A stretch of DNA of 64,000 bases from Flavobacteriaceae bacterium PS02338 (GTDB lineage: Bacteria > Bacteroidota > Bacteroidia > Sphingobacteriales > Sphingobacteriaceae). Numbering within the stretch: position 1 is the stretch's first letter; every line of letters begins with the position of its first letter. Location: the NCBI GenBank assembly GCA_029959615.1, contig JASCOD010000011.1:1-64000 (forward strand). The letters are read 5' to 3'. Of the stretch, positions 42,705 through 51,236 are shown piece by piece. The notes beneath the pieces are model-generated. The model searched no databases. It was given only the letters and a program-made list of their open reading frames with translations, and was not told where the DNA came from. Position numbers and translations under genes: made by a program.

Positions 42705-43589
42705 ATGAAAAAGATTAATATAAAATATATCACCACTGCCTTGTTTCTGCTGTTGAGTAATTCACTTTTCGCACAGCTAGATCCATTATCAGCGCAGTAT
42801 TTTAATAACCGTTACTTGATCAATCCTGCTTTTGCAGGATTAGAAAATGTAACCAATTTAAACCTTGCTTACCGTAGCCAGTGGAACAATGTTCCTGGGG
42901 CACCAGTTGCGCAAAATCTTACCTTAGATCACGGTTTTAAGAAGGTAGGGTTGGGAATCAACTTTGTTAACGATAAAGCAGGTTTAACCAGACAAACTAG
43001 AGCGGTAGCTACTTTTGCATATCACCTGCCCTTAGGAGCAAATGACAATAAGTTGAACTTTGGTATTTCTTTGGGGATGATGAACCAGAGATTAAGCAAC
43101 GCCGATATTGTAGGTAATGTAAATGATCCGGACGCAAATAGATACAACGAGAGAGAAACGTATTTAGATGGTGATTTTGGATTGGCTTATACCGATAAGC
43201 GTTTTACGCTACATGCGGCTTTCCCTAACTTAAAAAGGATTTTAGATAGTGATGAAGATGCCTTTGCTGATATTCCAAGGTTTTTCACTTCTGCTAGTTA
43301 TAAATTCTTATTCGGTACTGGCGTTGATGGTGTAGTGTTAGAGCCGCAAGTAGCCTTCAGATCTATCAAAGGCCTTGATAACATTTGGGATGCTGGAGCT
43401 CAATTAGCACTTATTGACAGACAAATCTTGCTTTCTGGTATGTATCATAGTACTAAAAGTGCAACCTTCGGGATAGGTATGGATTTTAAAAAGAAATACC
43501 TGATCTCGGGACTTTATAGTTCAAATACTGCTGCGCTTAGCGGTTACACTGCTGGTAATTTTGAATTAAATTTAAGAGTTAAATTTTAA
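42705..43589 (+). CDS. PorP/SprF-family type IX secretion partner
   Basis: A 294-residue outer-membrane protein. The signal peptide is about 1-23 (ending SNSLFA) and is followed by QLDPLSAQYFNNRYLINPAFAGL, the hallmark opening of PorP/SprF. Aromatic beta strands of a barrel fill the rest and end in FELNLRVKF. SprF-type proteins are needed to export and anchor cargo with type B sorting domains. It follows the adhesin by 24 nt and is almost certainly its dedicated partner. Confidence 0.93.
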   Translation: MKKINIKYITTALFLLLSNSLFAQLDPLSAQYFNNRYLINPAFAGLENVTNLNLAYRSQWNNVPGAPVAQNLTLDHGFKKVGLGINFVNDKAGLTRQTRAVATFAYHLPLGANDNKLNFGISLGMMNQRLSNADIVGNVNDPDANRYNERETYLDGDFGLAYTDKRFTLHAAFPNLKRILDSDEDAFADIPRFFTSASYKFLFGTGVDGVVLEPQVAFRSIKGLDNIWDAGAQLALIDRQILLSGMYHSTKSATFGIGMDFKKKYLISGLYSSNTAALSGYTAGNFELNLRVKF

Positions 43590-43635
43590 TGTCTCCACAA
43601 AACGTGGTAGTTAACTTAAGTTGCTGCCACGTTTA

Positions 43636-43679
43636 AAAAAAAGAGGCTGATCATCTTTCCATGATCAGCCTCTTTTTTT
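43636..43679. terminator. Bidirectional terminator between the SprF-like gene and the dGTPase gene
   Basis: A perfect 19-bp inverted repeat (43636-43654 and 43661-43679) with a 6-nt loop has a GAGGCTGATCAT core and A/T runs on both sides. It serves both convergent genes. A smaller hairpin (aaacgtgg...ccacgttt, about 43599-43634) precedes it. Confidence 0.9.
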
Positions 43680-43697
43680 GAACTGCATTTCTGCTTA

Positions 43698-45047
43698 CTA
43701 GGTTACCGAAGGAAATGAAATTCCTTTGATTTTTCCGTAAAGTTCAACGGCGTATAGATCGGTCATTCCAGATACAAAATCCAGTACGCTTTGCACTCTA
43801 GAATACAGGTCTTTCTTTTCTGTGTGAAACTGTTTTGGTATCAGTTTTACTAACTTTTTATAATAGTGACTATCGTTGTTTACCAAAGCCGGTACAAATT
43901 CTTCTAACAAGCCAGCCATCACTTTGTAGCCAGAAACCTCTTTTTGTATTACCGATTGATAGTTGTAGATTTTCTCTACCGAGATTTTCTCGATCTTCTT
44001 CCAAGCATTTAAATAAACCTCAGGTAGGGTATCTGTTAAGCTTTGATTAAAAGTGCCACTTAAGATAGCGCTTTGTTGAGTGTAGAAAACAGCTGAGCAT
44101 TCATAGATTAAAGTGCTAATTGCTTTTGCTCTCAACAAGCTCACTTTTGCATCATCATCTTCTAGGTCATTTTGCAGTCGTTCTTCTAAAGTGGTGCTGT
44201 TACATAAAGGTAATAGTAGGCTTTTCACTTCGTCAAAACTTAAGATCTGCAATCGATGTGCATCTTCCAAATCAATAATTCCGTAGCAAATATCATCAGC
44301 TGCCTCTACTAAATAACTAAGTGGATGGCGGAAATAACCTAGTGGATTTTCACTGTCGGATATCATACCCAATTCTGTAGCTATTTTCCTGAAAATTTCT
44401 TTCTCCGATTGGAAGAAACCATATTTCTTGCGGTGCAATAATGGTTTGTGATGACCTAAAATCGATTCGCAAGGATACTTTCCTATAGCTGCCAAGGTAG
44501 AATAGGTGAGTGCATAAGCACCATTCCCTTTTCCTTCGAATGGATGTGTTAAGATCCGGATGGCATTGGCATTACCCTCAAAATGGGTAAAATCTTTTTT
44601 CTGCTCTTCGGTAAGTTGGTCTAAATATACTTTGCCTTCCCCGTTGGTAAAATACCTAGAAATGGCGGCTTCTCCAGAATGTCCAAATGCAGGGTTTCCT
44701 AAATCGTGAGCTAGCGCTGCTGCGGCTACAATATTGCCTACTTCGCTCATTAACGGTACTTCGGTATCAATATTAGGATTATCTTTTTTAGTCTGGTTAT
44801 AGAAAATTCTTCCTAAAGAACGACCCACACTAGCTACTTCTAAACTGTGTGTTAAACGATTATGTACGAATACACTTCCCGGTAATGGGAAAACTTGGGT
44901 TTTGTTTTGCAGTCTTCTAAAGGGCGAAGAAAAAATTAACCTATCGTAGTCTATTTGAAATTGCGATCTAGCTTCGTCTGTATCTCTAATTGCTTTGTCC
45001 TCGTGCCCCCAACGTTTCGCAGACAGCAAATTTTTCCATTCCATCAT
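43698..45047 (-). CDS. dgt: dGTPase-like HD-domain nucleotide triphosphohydrolase
   Basis: It hydrolyses dGTP (or other dNTPs) to the nucleoside and triphosphate. From the ATG at 45047 it has 449 residues. The HD metal site is visible as FVHNRLTHSLEVASVGRSLG (about 60-80) and AAALAHDLGNPAFGHSGE (about 110-127). The nearby RDTDEARSQFQIDYDRLIFSSPFRRLQNKTQV block is typical of the family. ATG 45044 is an alternative start; a frame from TTG 45059 is less likely. Exact substrate is by family analogy. Besides dNTP balance, related enzymes can limit phage growth by depleting dNTPs. Confidence 0.93.
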   Translation of the reverse strand: MMEWKNLLSAKRWGHEDKAIRDTDEARSQFQIDYDRLIFSSPFRRLQNKTQVFPLPGSVFVHNRLTHSLEVASVGRSLGRIFYNQTKKDNPNIDTEVPLMSEVGNIVAAAALAHDLGNPAFGHSGEAAISRYFTNGEGKVYLDQLTEEQKKDFTHFEGNANAIRILTHPFEGKGNGAYALTYSTLAAIGKYPCESILGHHKPLLHRKKYGFFQSEKEIFRKIATELGMISDSENPLGYFRHPLSYLVEAADDICYGIIDLEDAHRLQILSFDEVKSLLLPLCNSTTLEERLQNDLEDDDAKVSLLRAKAISTLIYECSAVFYTQQSAILSGTFNQSLTDTLPEVYLNAWKKIEKISVEKIYNYQSVIQKEVSGYKVMAGLLEEFVPALVNNDSHYYKKLVKLIPKQFHTEKKDLYSRVQSVLDFVSGMTDLYAVELYGKIKGISFPSVT

Positions 45048-45077
45048 ATAAAAAAGCAATATTTTCTAATTGTATCG

Positions 45078-45085
45078 CAAATGTA
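45078..45085 (-). promoter_or_regulatory. -7 element of the dGTPase gene
   Basis: The minus strand reads TACATTTG, an exact match, about 30 nt before the ATG at 45047. Confidence 0.6.
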
Positions 45086-45092
45086 CATTAAA

Positions 45093-45947
45093 TTAATTTG
45101 CGTTTTGTTGTTGGTGTATTTTAGCTTTTTCATAAGCCTTTTTGCCCATTTCAATTAGCTGAGTAGACTTATGAAAGTCGAATGTTCCGCAGGCATTTCT
45201 AGGTATTTCGATAACCAAATCGGGCTGATAATGCTGAATAGTTAGTTGTGTTAGCCGATCTTGTGTAAAATCGTATGAGGTGTTCATTAGATCAAAAAAT
45301 GAGATTTTAGGACTGTCGTTCTTGGCACTGCTGTTCCAATATTTTTGTAGCCAATTATAACTTTTTTGTTTCGCTTCTGCTTCAATAACCAGTGGCTCAT
45401 TTTTACCATTGATATTTACCGCTACCGTAATACAGTCATTTTTTTTATTAATAAGGCTAATTGGCAGAGGATTAAGTACGCCTCCATCTACCAAAACGCT
45501 ATTGTTGTTTACTACTGGCGTAAATACGCCCGGAATAGAGATGGTAGAGCGTAATGCCGTGAAAAGATCCCCAGATTGGTAATGTACCTCTTCCATGTGA
45601 AGCATGTCCGTAGCAACAGCAGTAAACGGAATTTTTAAGTTTTCGATCTGTTGTTGGCCTGTCATTTTAGCAATGGTTGTCCATATTTTCTCACCTTTTA
45701 CAAATCCTCTACTATTGAAGGTGAAATCAACTAGGCTAAAAACATTGCTTCTCGTAAGTGTATTGAGCCATTCTTTGTATTGCCCCAAAAAGCCAGCGCA
45801 ATACAAACCGCCCACTACAGCCCCCATAGAACAGCCAACCACTTCACAAATTTCGTAACCATCTTTTTCTAAGCCCTCAATTACACCAATGTGTGCCAGT
45901 CCTCTTGCGCCACCACTTCCCAAAACTAATTGCACTTTTTTCTTCAT
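45093..45947 (-). CDS. Patatin-like phospholipase (RssA/YlbK type)
   Basis: A 284-residue lipid acyl hydrolase with the oxyanion glycine motif GSGGARGLAHIG (10-21), the nucleophile in GCSMG (Ser40) and the catalytic Asp in LVDGGVLNPLP (about 152). No signal peptide or transmembrane segment is evident, so it should be cytoplasmic or peripheral. Its ATG directly follows the stop of the alpha/beta hydrolase gene (TAAATG), so the two are translationally coupled and may share a lipid or ester substrate. Confidence 0.9.
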   Translation of the reverse strand: MKKKVQLVLGSGGARGLAHIGVIEGLEKDGYEICEVVGCSMGAVVGGLYCAGFLGQYKEWLNTLTRSNVFSLVDFTFNSRGFVKGEKIWTTIAKMTGQQQIENLKIPFTAVATDMLHMEEVHYQSGDLFTALRSTISIPGVFTPVVNNNSVLVDGGVLNPLPISLINKKNDCITVAVNINGKNEPLVIEAEAKQKSYNWLQKYWNSSAKNDSPKISFFDLMNTSYDFTQDRLTQLTIQHYQPDLVIEIPRNACGTFDFHKSTQLIEMGKKAYEKAKIHQQQNAN

Positions 45948-46934
45948 TTATCGACTAATATGTTTAGCTGAAAATTTGCCAATTGCTTTTTCTACACTAG
46001 AAATATCTTTTGATGTGATATAAGAAGCTATCACATGGTTTCCGGTATTAGGAAGTGCATGTTTTTCTTTTTTATCGGTAGGGGTTCCAAGTTCATCATA
46101 CATTTTAAGCATAGCTGATACCTTTACTACAGGATCCTGTTCTTTTTTATTTTTGTAGTAATAAAGTAGCAGGACAGGCTGTTTTACCTTTTTAAAAGTC
46201 ATTTTTGTCATGGTGGTTTCTAACAATTCTTGTAGCTGTACCACCGATTCTAAGCGATAATGATTGTACCAATATTTTTGATATTCAGGAGTTTTTCCAT
46301 CTAGCATACGTTCATCACCACCAGTAACTGCACGTGCAATTTGTAAGCCCCAATGATTATTTAGCAGCCAAACCTTATCGTCATTAATAGCAATATTAGG
46401 TGATAACAATATTAGACTATGAACCTCTGGGTAGGTAGCGGCTAACTTTAAGGCTAAGGTCCCGCCGGTAGAGGTGCCAACTAAAATTACCCTTTTGCCC
46501 AATTTTTTACCAATTGCAAAAGCTTCCTTTGCCGTTTCCCAAAGCCTGTCAGCAGTTAAGTATTGCATAGGAGCAACCGTATCTACTCCGTGATCTGCCA
46601 ATCGACTTAAATAAAGATTTGCCTTGATAGTTTTTGCAAAATTGATGTGTACGGGATTGCCTTCTTCTTTCGAAGCTGAAAAGCCGTGGAGATAAACCAC
46701 TGCATATTCAGTTTGTTGTCTATTGTTACTATCGGCCCAAATAATCTCGGCTTCGTTACCTGGTTTAATTAAGTGTTTGTTTTCTTGGTTTTTAACATAG
46801 GTGCCTAAAGAATCTAAAGAGGGAATGATGGGTAATGAAGATTTGTAGTTGGGCTTCGATACCTTTGGCCCCACAAAGTATGCGATTGTTAAAATAGCAA
46901 CTATGGCAATAAGCGCTTTTAGAAATGTTTTCAT
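45948..46934 (-). CDS. Membrane-anchored alpha/beta hydrolase
   Basis: A 328-residue protein with an N-terminal helix (MKTFLKALIAIVAILTIAYF) that anchors or exports it. It carries an alpha/beta-hydrolase fold with AVVYLHGFSASKEEG (about 78-92), the nucleophile elbow GTSTGG (Ser near 153) and a late His in NTGNHVIASYI (about 302). Substrate is unknown; esterase or lysophospholipase activity is plausible. It is the first gene of a two-gene unit with the patatin-like gene, with no spacing. Confidence 0.85.
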   Translation of the reverse strand: MKTFLKALIAIVAILTIAYFVGPKVSKPNYKSSLPIIPSLDSLGTYVKNQENKHLIKPGNEAEIIWADSNNRQQTEYAVVYLHGFSASKEEGNPVHINFAKTIKANLYLSRLADHGVDTVAPMQYLTADRLWETAKEAFAIGKKLGKRVILVGTSTGGTLALKLAATYPEVHSLILLSPNIAINDDKVWLLNNHWGLQIARAVTGGDERMLDGKTPEYQKYWYNHYRLESVVQLQELLETTMTKMTFKKVKQPVLLLYYYKNKKEQDPVVKVSAMLKMYDELGTPTDKKEKHALPNTGNHVIASYITSKDISSVEKAIGKFSAKHISR

Positions 46935-46983
46935 TAGTATAGGAATAGTTTCATTAAAAATACGCTTTTAATAGAAATTCAAC

Positions 46984-46991
46984 TAAGTTTG
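46984..46991 (+). promoter_or_regulatory. -7 element of the polyprenyl synthase gene
   Basis: TAAGTTTG is an exact match, 18 nt before the ATG at 47010. It overlaps the upstream part of the open frame and therefore fixes the start at 47010. Confidence 0.7.
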
Positions 46992-47009
46992 CACACACAT
47001 TTTTGCCAG

Positions 47010-47981
47010 ATGCCAGGAATAGATCAAATCAAGCAGCCTATTGCAGCAGAAATTGATGCCTTTGAAGTAAAATTCAAGGAGTCGATGCAGAGTAGTGCGC
47101 CCCTGCTTAATAGAATTACCCATTATATTGTTAAGAGAAAAGGCAAGCAAATGCGCCCCATGTTTGTGTTTTTTGCGGCTAAACTTTGTGGTGGTATTGT
47201 AGAGTCTACCCATAGGGGAGCTGCTTTGGTAGAATTATTGCATACTGCAACCTTGGTTCATGACGACGTGGTGGATAATGCTTACGAGCGTCGTGGTTTC
47301 TTCTCAATTAATGCACTTTGGAAAAATAAAATTGCTGTTTTAGTAGGCGATTACCTGCTTTCTAAGGGTTTATTGCTTTCGGTAAACAACAATGAGTTTC
47401 AGTTGTTGAAGATTGTATCTGAAGCAGTGCAGCAAATGAGTGAGGGAGAACTTTTACAGGTGGAGAAAGTGCGTCGGATGGATATTAGCGAGGAACTGTA
47501 TTTTAATGTGATACGTCAAAAGACGGCTTCGTTAATTGCTTCTTGCTGTGCTTGTGGGGCGGCTTCAACTGGTGCTTCGGAAGAGGATATTGAAAAAATG
47601 CGTTTGTTTGGCGAATTGGTAGGTATTGCCTTTCAAATTAAAGATGATACTTTTGATTTTGGAACTGACGATGTAGGTAAGCCACTAGGTATTGATATTA
47701 AAGAGAAGAAAGTGACTTTGCCTTTGATTTACGCATTGAACAGGGTGGATAAATCGGAGCGTAAAGACATCATTAATCTCGTTAAAAATCATAATGACGA
47801 TCCGAAGAAAATACAACAGATCATTGATTTTGTGAATGTTAATGAGGGGGTGCATTACGCCAATCAAAAAATGCTCGAATACCAAAATAAAGCCTTTGAA
47901 GTTTTAGATTCATTTCCAGATGGAGATGCGAAAACAGGTTTGCAACAATTGGTTAAATATACAACAGAACGTAAAAAATAA
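47010..47981 (+). CDS. Polyprenyl diphosphate synthase (IspB-like)
   Basis: It elongates allylic diphosphates with isopentenyl diphosphate to make the side chain of menaquinone. The 323-residue protein has the first Asp-rich motif in LVHDDVVDNAYERRG (about 81-95) and the second in AFQIKDDTFDFGTDD (about 206-220). Because the first motif is followed by ERRG, it is a long-chain trans-prenyltransferase; the exact chain length is not decided by sequence. The start is the ATG at 47010. Its stop overlaps the TerC start by one base (TAATG). Confidence 0.92.
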   Translation: MPGIDQIKQPIAAEIDAFEVKFKESMQSSAPLLNRITHYIVKRKGKQMRPMFVFFAAKLCGGIVESTHRGAALVELLHTATLVHDDVVDNAYERRGFFSINALWKNKIAVLVGDYLLSKGLLLSVNNNEFQLLKIVSEAVQQMSEGELLQVEKVRRMDISEELYFNVIRQKTASLIASCCACGAASTGASEEDIEKMRLFGELVGIAFQIKDDTFDFGTDDVGKPLGIDIKEKKVTLPLIYALNRVDKSERKDIINLVKNHNDDPKKIQQIIDFVNVNEGVHYANQKMLEYQNKAFEVLDSFPDGDAKTGLQQLVKYTTERKK

Positions 47982-49030
47982 TGTCGCACGAATTATTATT
48001 CATTGGTGGATTTCTACTTTTCATCGTATTTATCCTAGCGCTAGATTTAGGCCTTTTTAGCAAAAGGGAACATGTGGTAAGCTTAAAGCAAGCCGGTATC
48101 ATGAGCTTTATCATGGTGGTGTTGGCATTAAGTTTTTATTTGCTACTTATCTTAAAAGGTGAATACCTGCATGGCATAGATAGTATGGAACGCTTAAAGG
48201 AGGTTATTGCAGCGCATAAGCATCCAATTGCCATTGTTCCAGAAAGTTTCGAAGCAAGTTTGCAGATCTATAAACAAAATTTAGGGATTGAATTTTTAAC
48301 AGGTTATGTAATCGAATATGCCCTTTCTGTAGATAATATATTTGTTATCGTTTTAATCTTCTCTGCATTTGCAGTGCCAGAAAAATACTATCACCGTGTT
48401 TTGTTTTGGGGTATTTTAGGTGCCATTATCATGAGGTTTATCTTCATTTTTGCTGGTGCAGCCCTAATCAATCAGTTCGAATGGATTTTATACGTGTTTG
48501 GTGCATTCTTAGTTTTTACAGGTGTAAAGATGTTTTTCTCGAAAGATGAAGATGATAAGATTGATCCAGAAAATCACCCGGTAGTAAAGTTCGCTTCGCG
48601 TTTTTTTAAGATCCACCCGAGGTACGAAGGCAAAAAGTTCTTCCATAAAGTAAACGGAAATAAATTTGTAACGCCATTGTTTTTGGTTTTGCTTATTGTA
48701 GAATTTACCGATTTGATCTTTGCAGTAGATTCAATTCCGGCAATTTTTGCGGTAACGAAAGATGCCTACATCGTGTTTTTCTCTAACATATTTGCCATTA
48801 TGGGACTGCGTTCTATGTTCTTCCTTTTGGTAAACATTATCCATAAATTCCATTACCTAAAAACTGGATTAGCGGTATTGTTAACCTTTATAGGTGTGAA
48901 AATGTTGGGGCATGGCTACCTAAAGGCTTGGGGCTTTACTACAGAGCATTCATTAATTATTATTGTAGCAATTTTGGCTTTAAGTATTATTGCTTCGTTG
49001 GTGTTTCCGAAGAAGGCGCTGGAGAAGTAG
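47981..49030 (+). CDS. TerC-family integral membrane protein
   Basis: A 349-residue TerC/Alx-like membrane protein with about nine helices, an acidic loop (MFFSKDEDDKIDPENHP) and the membrane motifs YALSVDNIFVIVLIF and VEFTDLIFAVDSIPAIFAV. These Asp-containing helices mark the family, several members of which export manganese; tellurite resistance is the historical name. It is translationally coupled to the prenyl synthase gene. No yybP-ykoY-type riboswitch can precede it because the genes overlap. Confidence 0.92.
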   Translation: MSHELLFIGGFLLFIVFILALDLGLFSKREHVVSLKQAGIMSFIMVVLALSFYLLLILKGEYLHGIDSMERLKEVIAAHKHPIAIVPESFEASLQIYKQNLGIEFLTGYVIEYALSVDNIFVIVLIFSAFAVPEKYYHRVLFWGILGAIIMRFIFIFAGAALINQFEWILYVFGAFLVFTGVKMFFSKDEDDKIDPENHPVVKFASRFFKIHPRYEGKKFFHKVNGNKFVTPLFLVLLIVEFTDLIFAVDSIPAIFAVTKDAYIVFFSNIFAIMGLRSMFFLLVNIIHKFHYLKTGLAVLLTFIGVKMLGHGYLKAWGFTTEHSLIIIVAILALSIIASLVFPKKALEK

Positions 49031-49053
49031 TCAAATTGATCAGCATTAATCGT

Positions 49054-49061
49054 TATATTTG
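49054..49061 (+). promoter_or_regulatory. -7 element of toxin-antitoxin pair 3, 3 nt from the ATG
   Basis: TATATTTG is an exact match and is followed by gtt and the ATG at 49065. The spacing is the same as in toxin-antitoxin pair 2. A TTG at 49036-49038 is only 15 nt upstream, short of the usual 19-21. Confidence 0.6.
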
Positions 49062-49064
49062 GTT

Positions 49065-49298
49065 ATGGAAACCCTAGTAATACATCCCGAAGATGCAGAA
49101 CAATCTAAAACAATTAAAGCTATTCTTAAAGCATTAAAAGTAAAGGTAGAAGTTCTTTCTGAAGCTTCTATTGTAAATGAGGAGATGCCTGGCTATGTAA
49201 CTAAGTTAATGAATAAAGCATTGGAAGAGGCCGATCAAAATCAAATTACTTCACATGAAGATTTCATGACGGAGGTTAAAACCAAACTGAAAAAGTAG
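49065..49298 (+). CDS. DUF2683-type antitoxin (toxin-antitoxin pair 3)
   Basis: A 77-residue protein starting METLVIHPEDAEQSKTIKAI, matching DUF2683, a family found beside RelE/ParE toxins. It has an acidic character (YVTKLMNKALEEADQNQITSHEDF). The start is the ATG at 49065; a TTG two codons upstream lies within the -7 element. It is 3 nt upstream of the toxin gene and probably represses the pair. Confidence 0.82.
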   Translation: METLVIHPEDAEQSKTIKAILKALKVKVEVLSEASIVNEEMPGYVTKLMNKALEEADQNQITSHEDFMTEVKTKLKK

Positions 49299-49301
49299 TT
49301 A

Positions 49302-49583
49302 ATGAATATTTACTGGACCAATACGGCTAAAGAAACCTATTTGTATGTAGTGGAATATTTAGAAGAAGTTTGGGGAAATAAGTACGCTTTAAAGTTTGTT
49401 GATGATACTGAAAAGGCAATAAGATTAATATCAAAATATCCTGCAATTCAAGAGCTTATCCCTAATCAAATTGAAGTGAGAAGGGTGGTCTTGCATAAAA
49501 ATTGTTCGTTTTTGTATCGAAGTAAAAATAATTCGATTGAATTATTGGTGTTTTGGAATACTCGACAAGAACCGTTTATTTAA
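49302..49583 (+). CDS. RelE/ParE-family toxin (toxin-antitoxin pair 3)
   Basis: A 93-residue toxin of the RelE/ParE fold, opening MNIYWTNTAKETYLYVVEYL, with YPAIQELIPNQIEVRRVVLHKNCSFLYRS and the C-terminal VFWNTRQEP that carries the typical catalytic or binding arginine. ParE-like members poison gyrase and RelE-like ones cut mRNA; the sequence does not decide. Its stop abuts the stop of the convergent ruvC gene with no spacing. Confidence 0.88.
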   Translation: MNIYWTNTAKETYLYVVEYLEEVWGNKYALKFVDDTEKAIRLISKYPAIQELIPNQIEVRRVVLHKNCSFLYRSKNNSIELLVFWNTRQEPFI

Positions 49584-50147
49584 CTACTTCACCCTTTTCT
49601 TATTATCGCTCACGAAAGCTTCCCAACCGGTGTAAGTTTTACCTTTTCCAGTAGTAGAGATTTTTTGGAAAGAATGGCAAACGGCAACTGCCAATCCATC
49701 GGTAGCATCTAAAAACTCTGGAGTTTCTTTAAAGTTTAATAGGCGCTGTAGCATCGCGGCGACTTGTTCCTTACTGGCAGTTCCCTTTCCAGTAATAGAT
49801 TGTTTGATTTTTCGTGGTGCGTATTCCGATACTGGAATATTTTTGGAAAGTGCGGCGGCCATACAAATACCTTGGGCTCTACCCAATTTGAGCATTACCT
49901 GTATGTTTTTACCATAAAATGGAGCTTCAATGGCTAAAGCATCAGGCTGATAAGTCTCTAGCAAATTAATCGTTTTTTCGAAGATGCGTTGAAGCTTGAG
50001 GAAATGGTCGTCTAAGTGATCCATTCTTACTATTCCCATTGTCACTAGTTCCATCTTATTTCCCTTTTCTAGAATTACACCATAACCCATAATTGCGGTT
50101 CCGGGATCAATACCTAAAATAACACGTTCCTTTTTTTCAGCCAACAT
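49584..50147 (-). CDS. ruvC: Holliday-junction endonuclease RuvC
   Basis: RuvC resolves Holliday junctions with RuvAB. The 187-residue protein has ILGIDPGTAIMGYGVI (catalytic Asp14), ALAIEAPFYGKNI (Glu near 74) and the C-terminal Asp group in LDATDGLAVAVCH (about 143-155). Its length is typical. It is convergent with the RelE-type toxin gene with zero spacing and has no visible terminator of its own. Confidence 0.96.
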   Translation of the reverse strand: MLAEKKERVILGIDPGTAIMGYGVILEKGNKMELVTMGIVRMDHLDDHFLKLQRIFEKTINLLETYQPDALAIEAPFYGKNIQVMLKLGRAQGICMAAALSKNIPVSEYAPRKIKQSITGKGTASKEQVAAMLQRLLNFKETPEFLDATDGLAVAVCHSFQKISTTGKGKTYTGWEAFVSDNKKRVK

Positions 50148-50258
50148 AGCACAAAAATAGAACTAATTTATTCAATCTTTTGTTAATCTAAAATTCGTTA
50201 GAGTTTTAACATCAACTCAAGTTTATTGAGCATATTTGCACACACAAAAAGCAAAATT

Positions 50259-51236
50259 TTGACATCCAGTTATAAAAAAATACTAGCCACCTTTATCAAA
50301 GTTACCGTAGTGGCTTTCGCTTTTTGGTTCATTTATAATAAATTAACTAAGCATAACGATCTCAAAGAGTTTCTCAAACTATTAGAAAGTATTCCAGATC
50401 AACAAATTTGGACGGTATTAGGAAGCGTATTTGTACTTATGCTTTGTAACTGGTGCTTAGAAGCCGTTAAATGGAGACAACTCATTGAAAGAGTGGAGCA
50501 AATTAGCTTATGGCGAGCAATAGAATCTGTGTTCTGTGGTTTAACTTGGGCTGTTTTTACTCCCAATAGGCTCGGGGAATATGGAGGCCGTGTATTTTTT
50601 CTCTCCCCAAAACGAAGAATTATTGGCATAGTGGCCATGACGGTAGGTAATATCGGACAATTGGTACTAACAAATGTTTTCGGCGCCATCACAGTTTGTA
50701 TTTTTGTGTACCGATTTATTCCATTGGAGCCTGTTTTAAAAGCAACTATCTATGGATTAGCTTTCGTATTTGCCTTGTTTTTTGTTGTTTTTTATTTCAA
50801 TATTAGATGGTTGAATGGGTTATTGTTATCGATAAAATTTACCCGTAAATACGAGAAATTTTATGCTGTTTTGGCTAGGTATGAAAAAAAAGAGCTGCTA
50901 AAAATCTTGCTGATTGGTCTTTGTAGATATGCGGTGTTTACTACCCAATACCTAATTATGTTTTCATGGCTGATACCTAATTTACAAGTCCTAGATATTT
51001 TAATGCTAGTGCCAATTTTGTTTTTTGTGCAGTCTACATTACCATCACTAGATTTATTAGATATTGGTATTAGGAGCGTAACAGCTTTGTTCTTCTTTAA
51101 GTATGTAACTAATCAGAATACGGCAGTGGTAGCTTGTATTGCTAGTATTTGGCTCATCAATATTATAATTCCTGCTATCTTAGGCTCATATTTCGTATTT
51201 AAACTTAACTTCTTTGGAAATACTCGACGCGATTAA
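50259..51236 (+). CDS. Lysylphosphatidylglycerol-synthase-type transmembrane protein (flippase-like)
   Basis: About 325 residues with eight or so helices and the hallmark LEAVKWRQLI and TPNRLGEYGGRVFFL, which fit the UPF0104/AglD-type domain also found in MprF flippases. Such proteins move lipids or lipid-linked sugars across the inner membrane. The start is uncertain: TTG 50259 is preferred because the upstream TTG at 50226 lies within promoter-like sequence (catatttg). The downstream GT2 gene overlaps its end by 23 bases, so the two act together. Confidence 0.82.
   Translation: MTSSYKKILATFIKVTVVAFAFWFIYNKLTKHNDLKEFLKLLESIPDQQIWTVLGSVFVLMLCNWCLEAVKWRQLIERVEQISLWRAIESVFCGLTWAVFTPNRLGEYGGRVFFLSPKRRIIGIVAMTVGNIGQLVLTNVFGAITVCIFVYRFIPLEPVLKATIYGLAFVFALFFVVFYFNIRWLNGLLLSIKFTRKYEKFYAVLARYEKKELLKILLIGLCRYAVFTTQYLIMFSWLIPNLQVLDILMLVPILFFVQSTLPSLDLLDIGIRSVTALFFFKYVTNQNTAVVACIASIWLINIIIPAILGSYFVFKLNFFGNTRRD

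Noticed and set aside
47900..48000. Possible manganese (yybP-ykoY) riboswitch before the TerC gene
   Set aside because: The TerC start overlaps the end of the prenyl synthase gene, so no leader RNA exists there.
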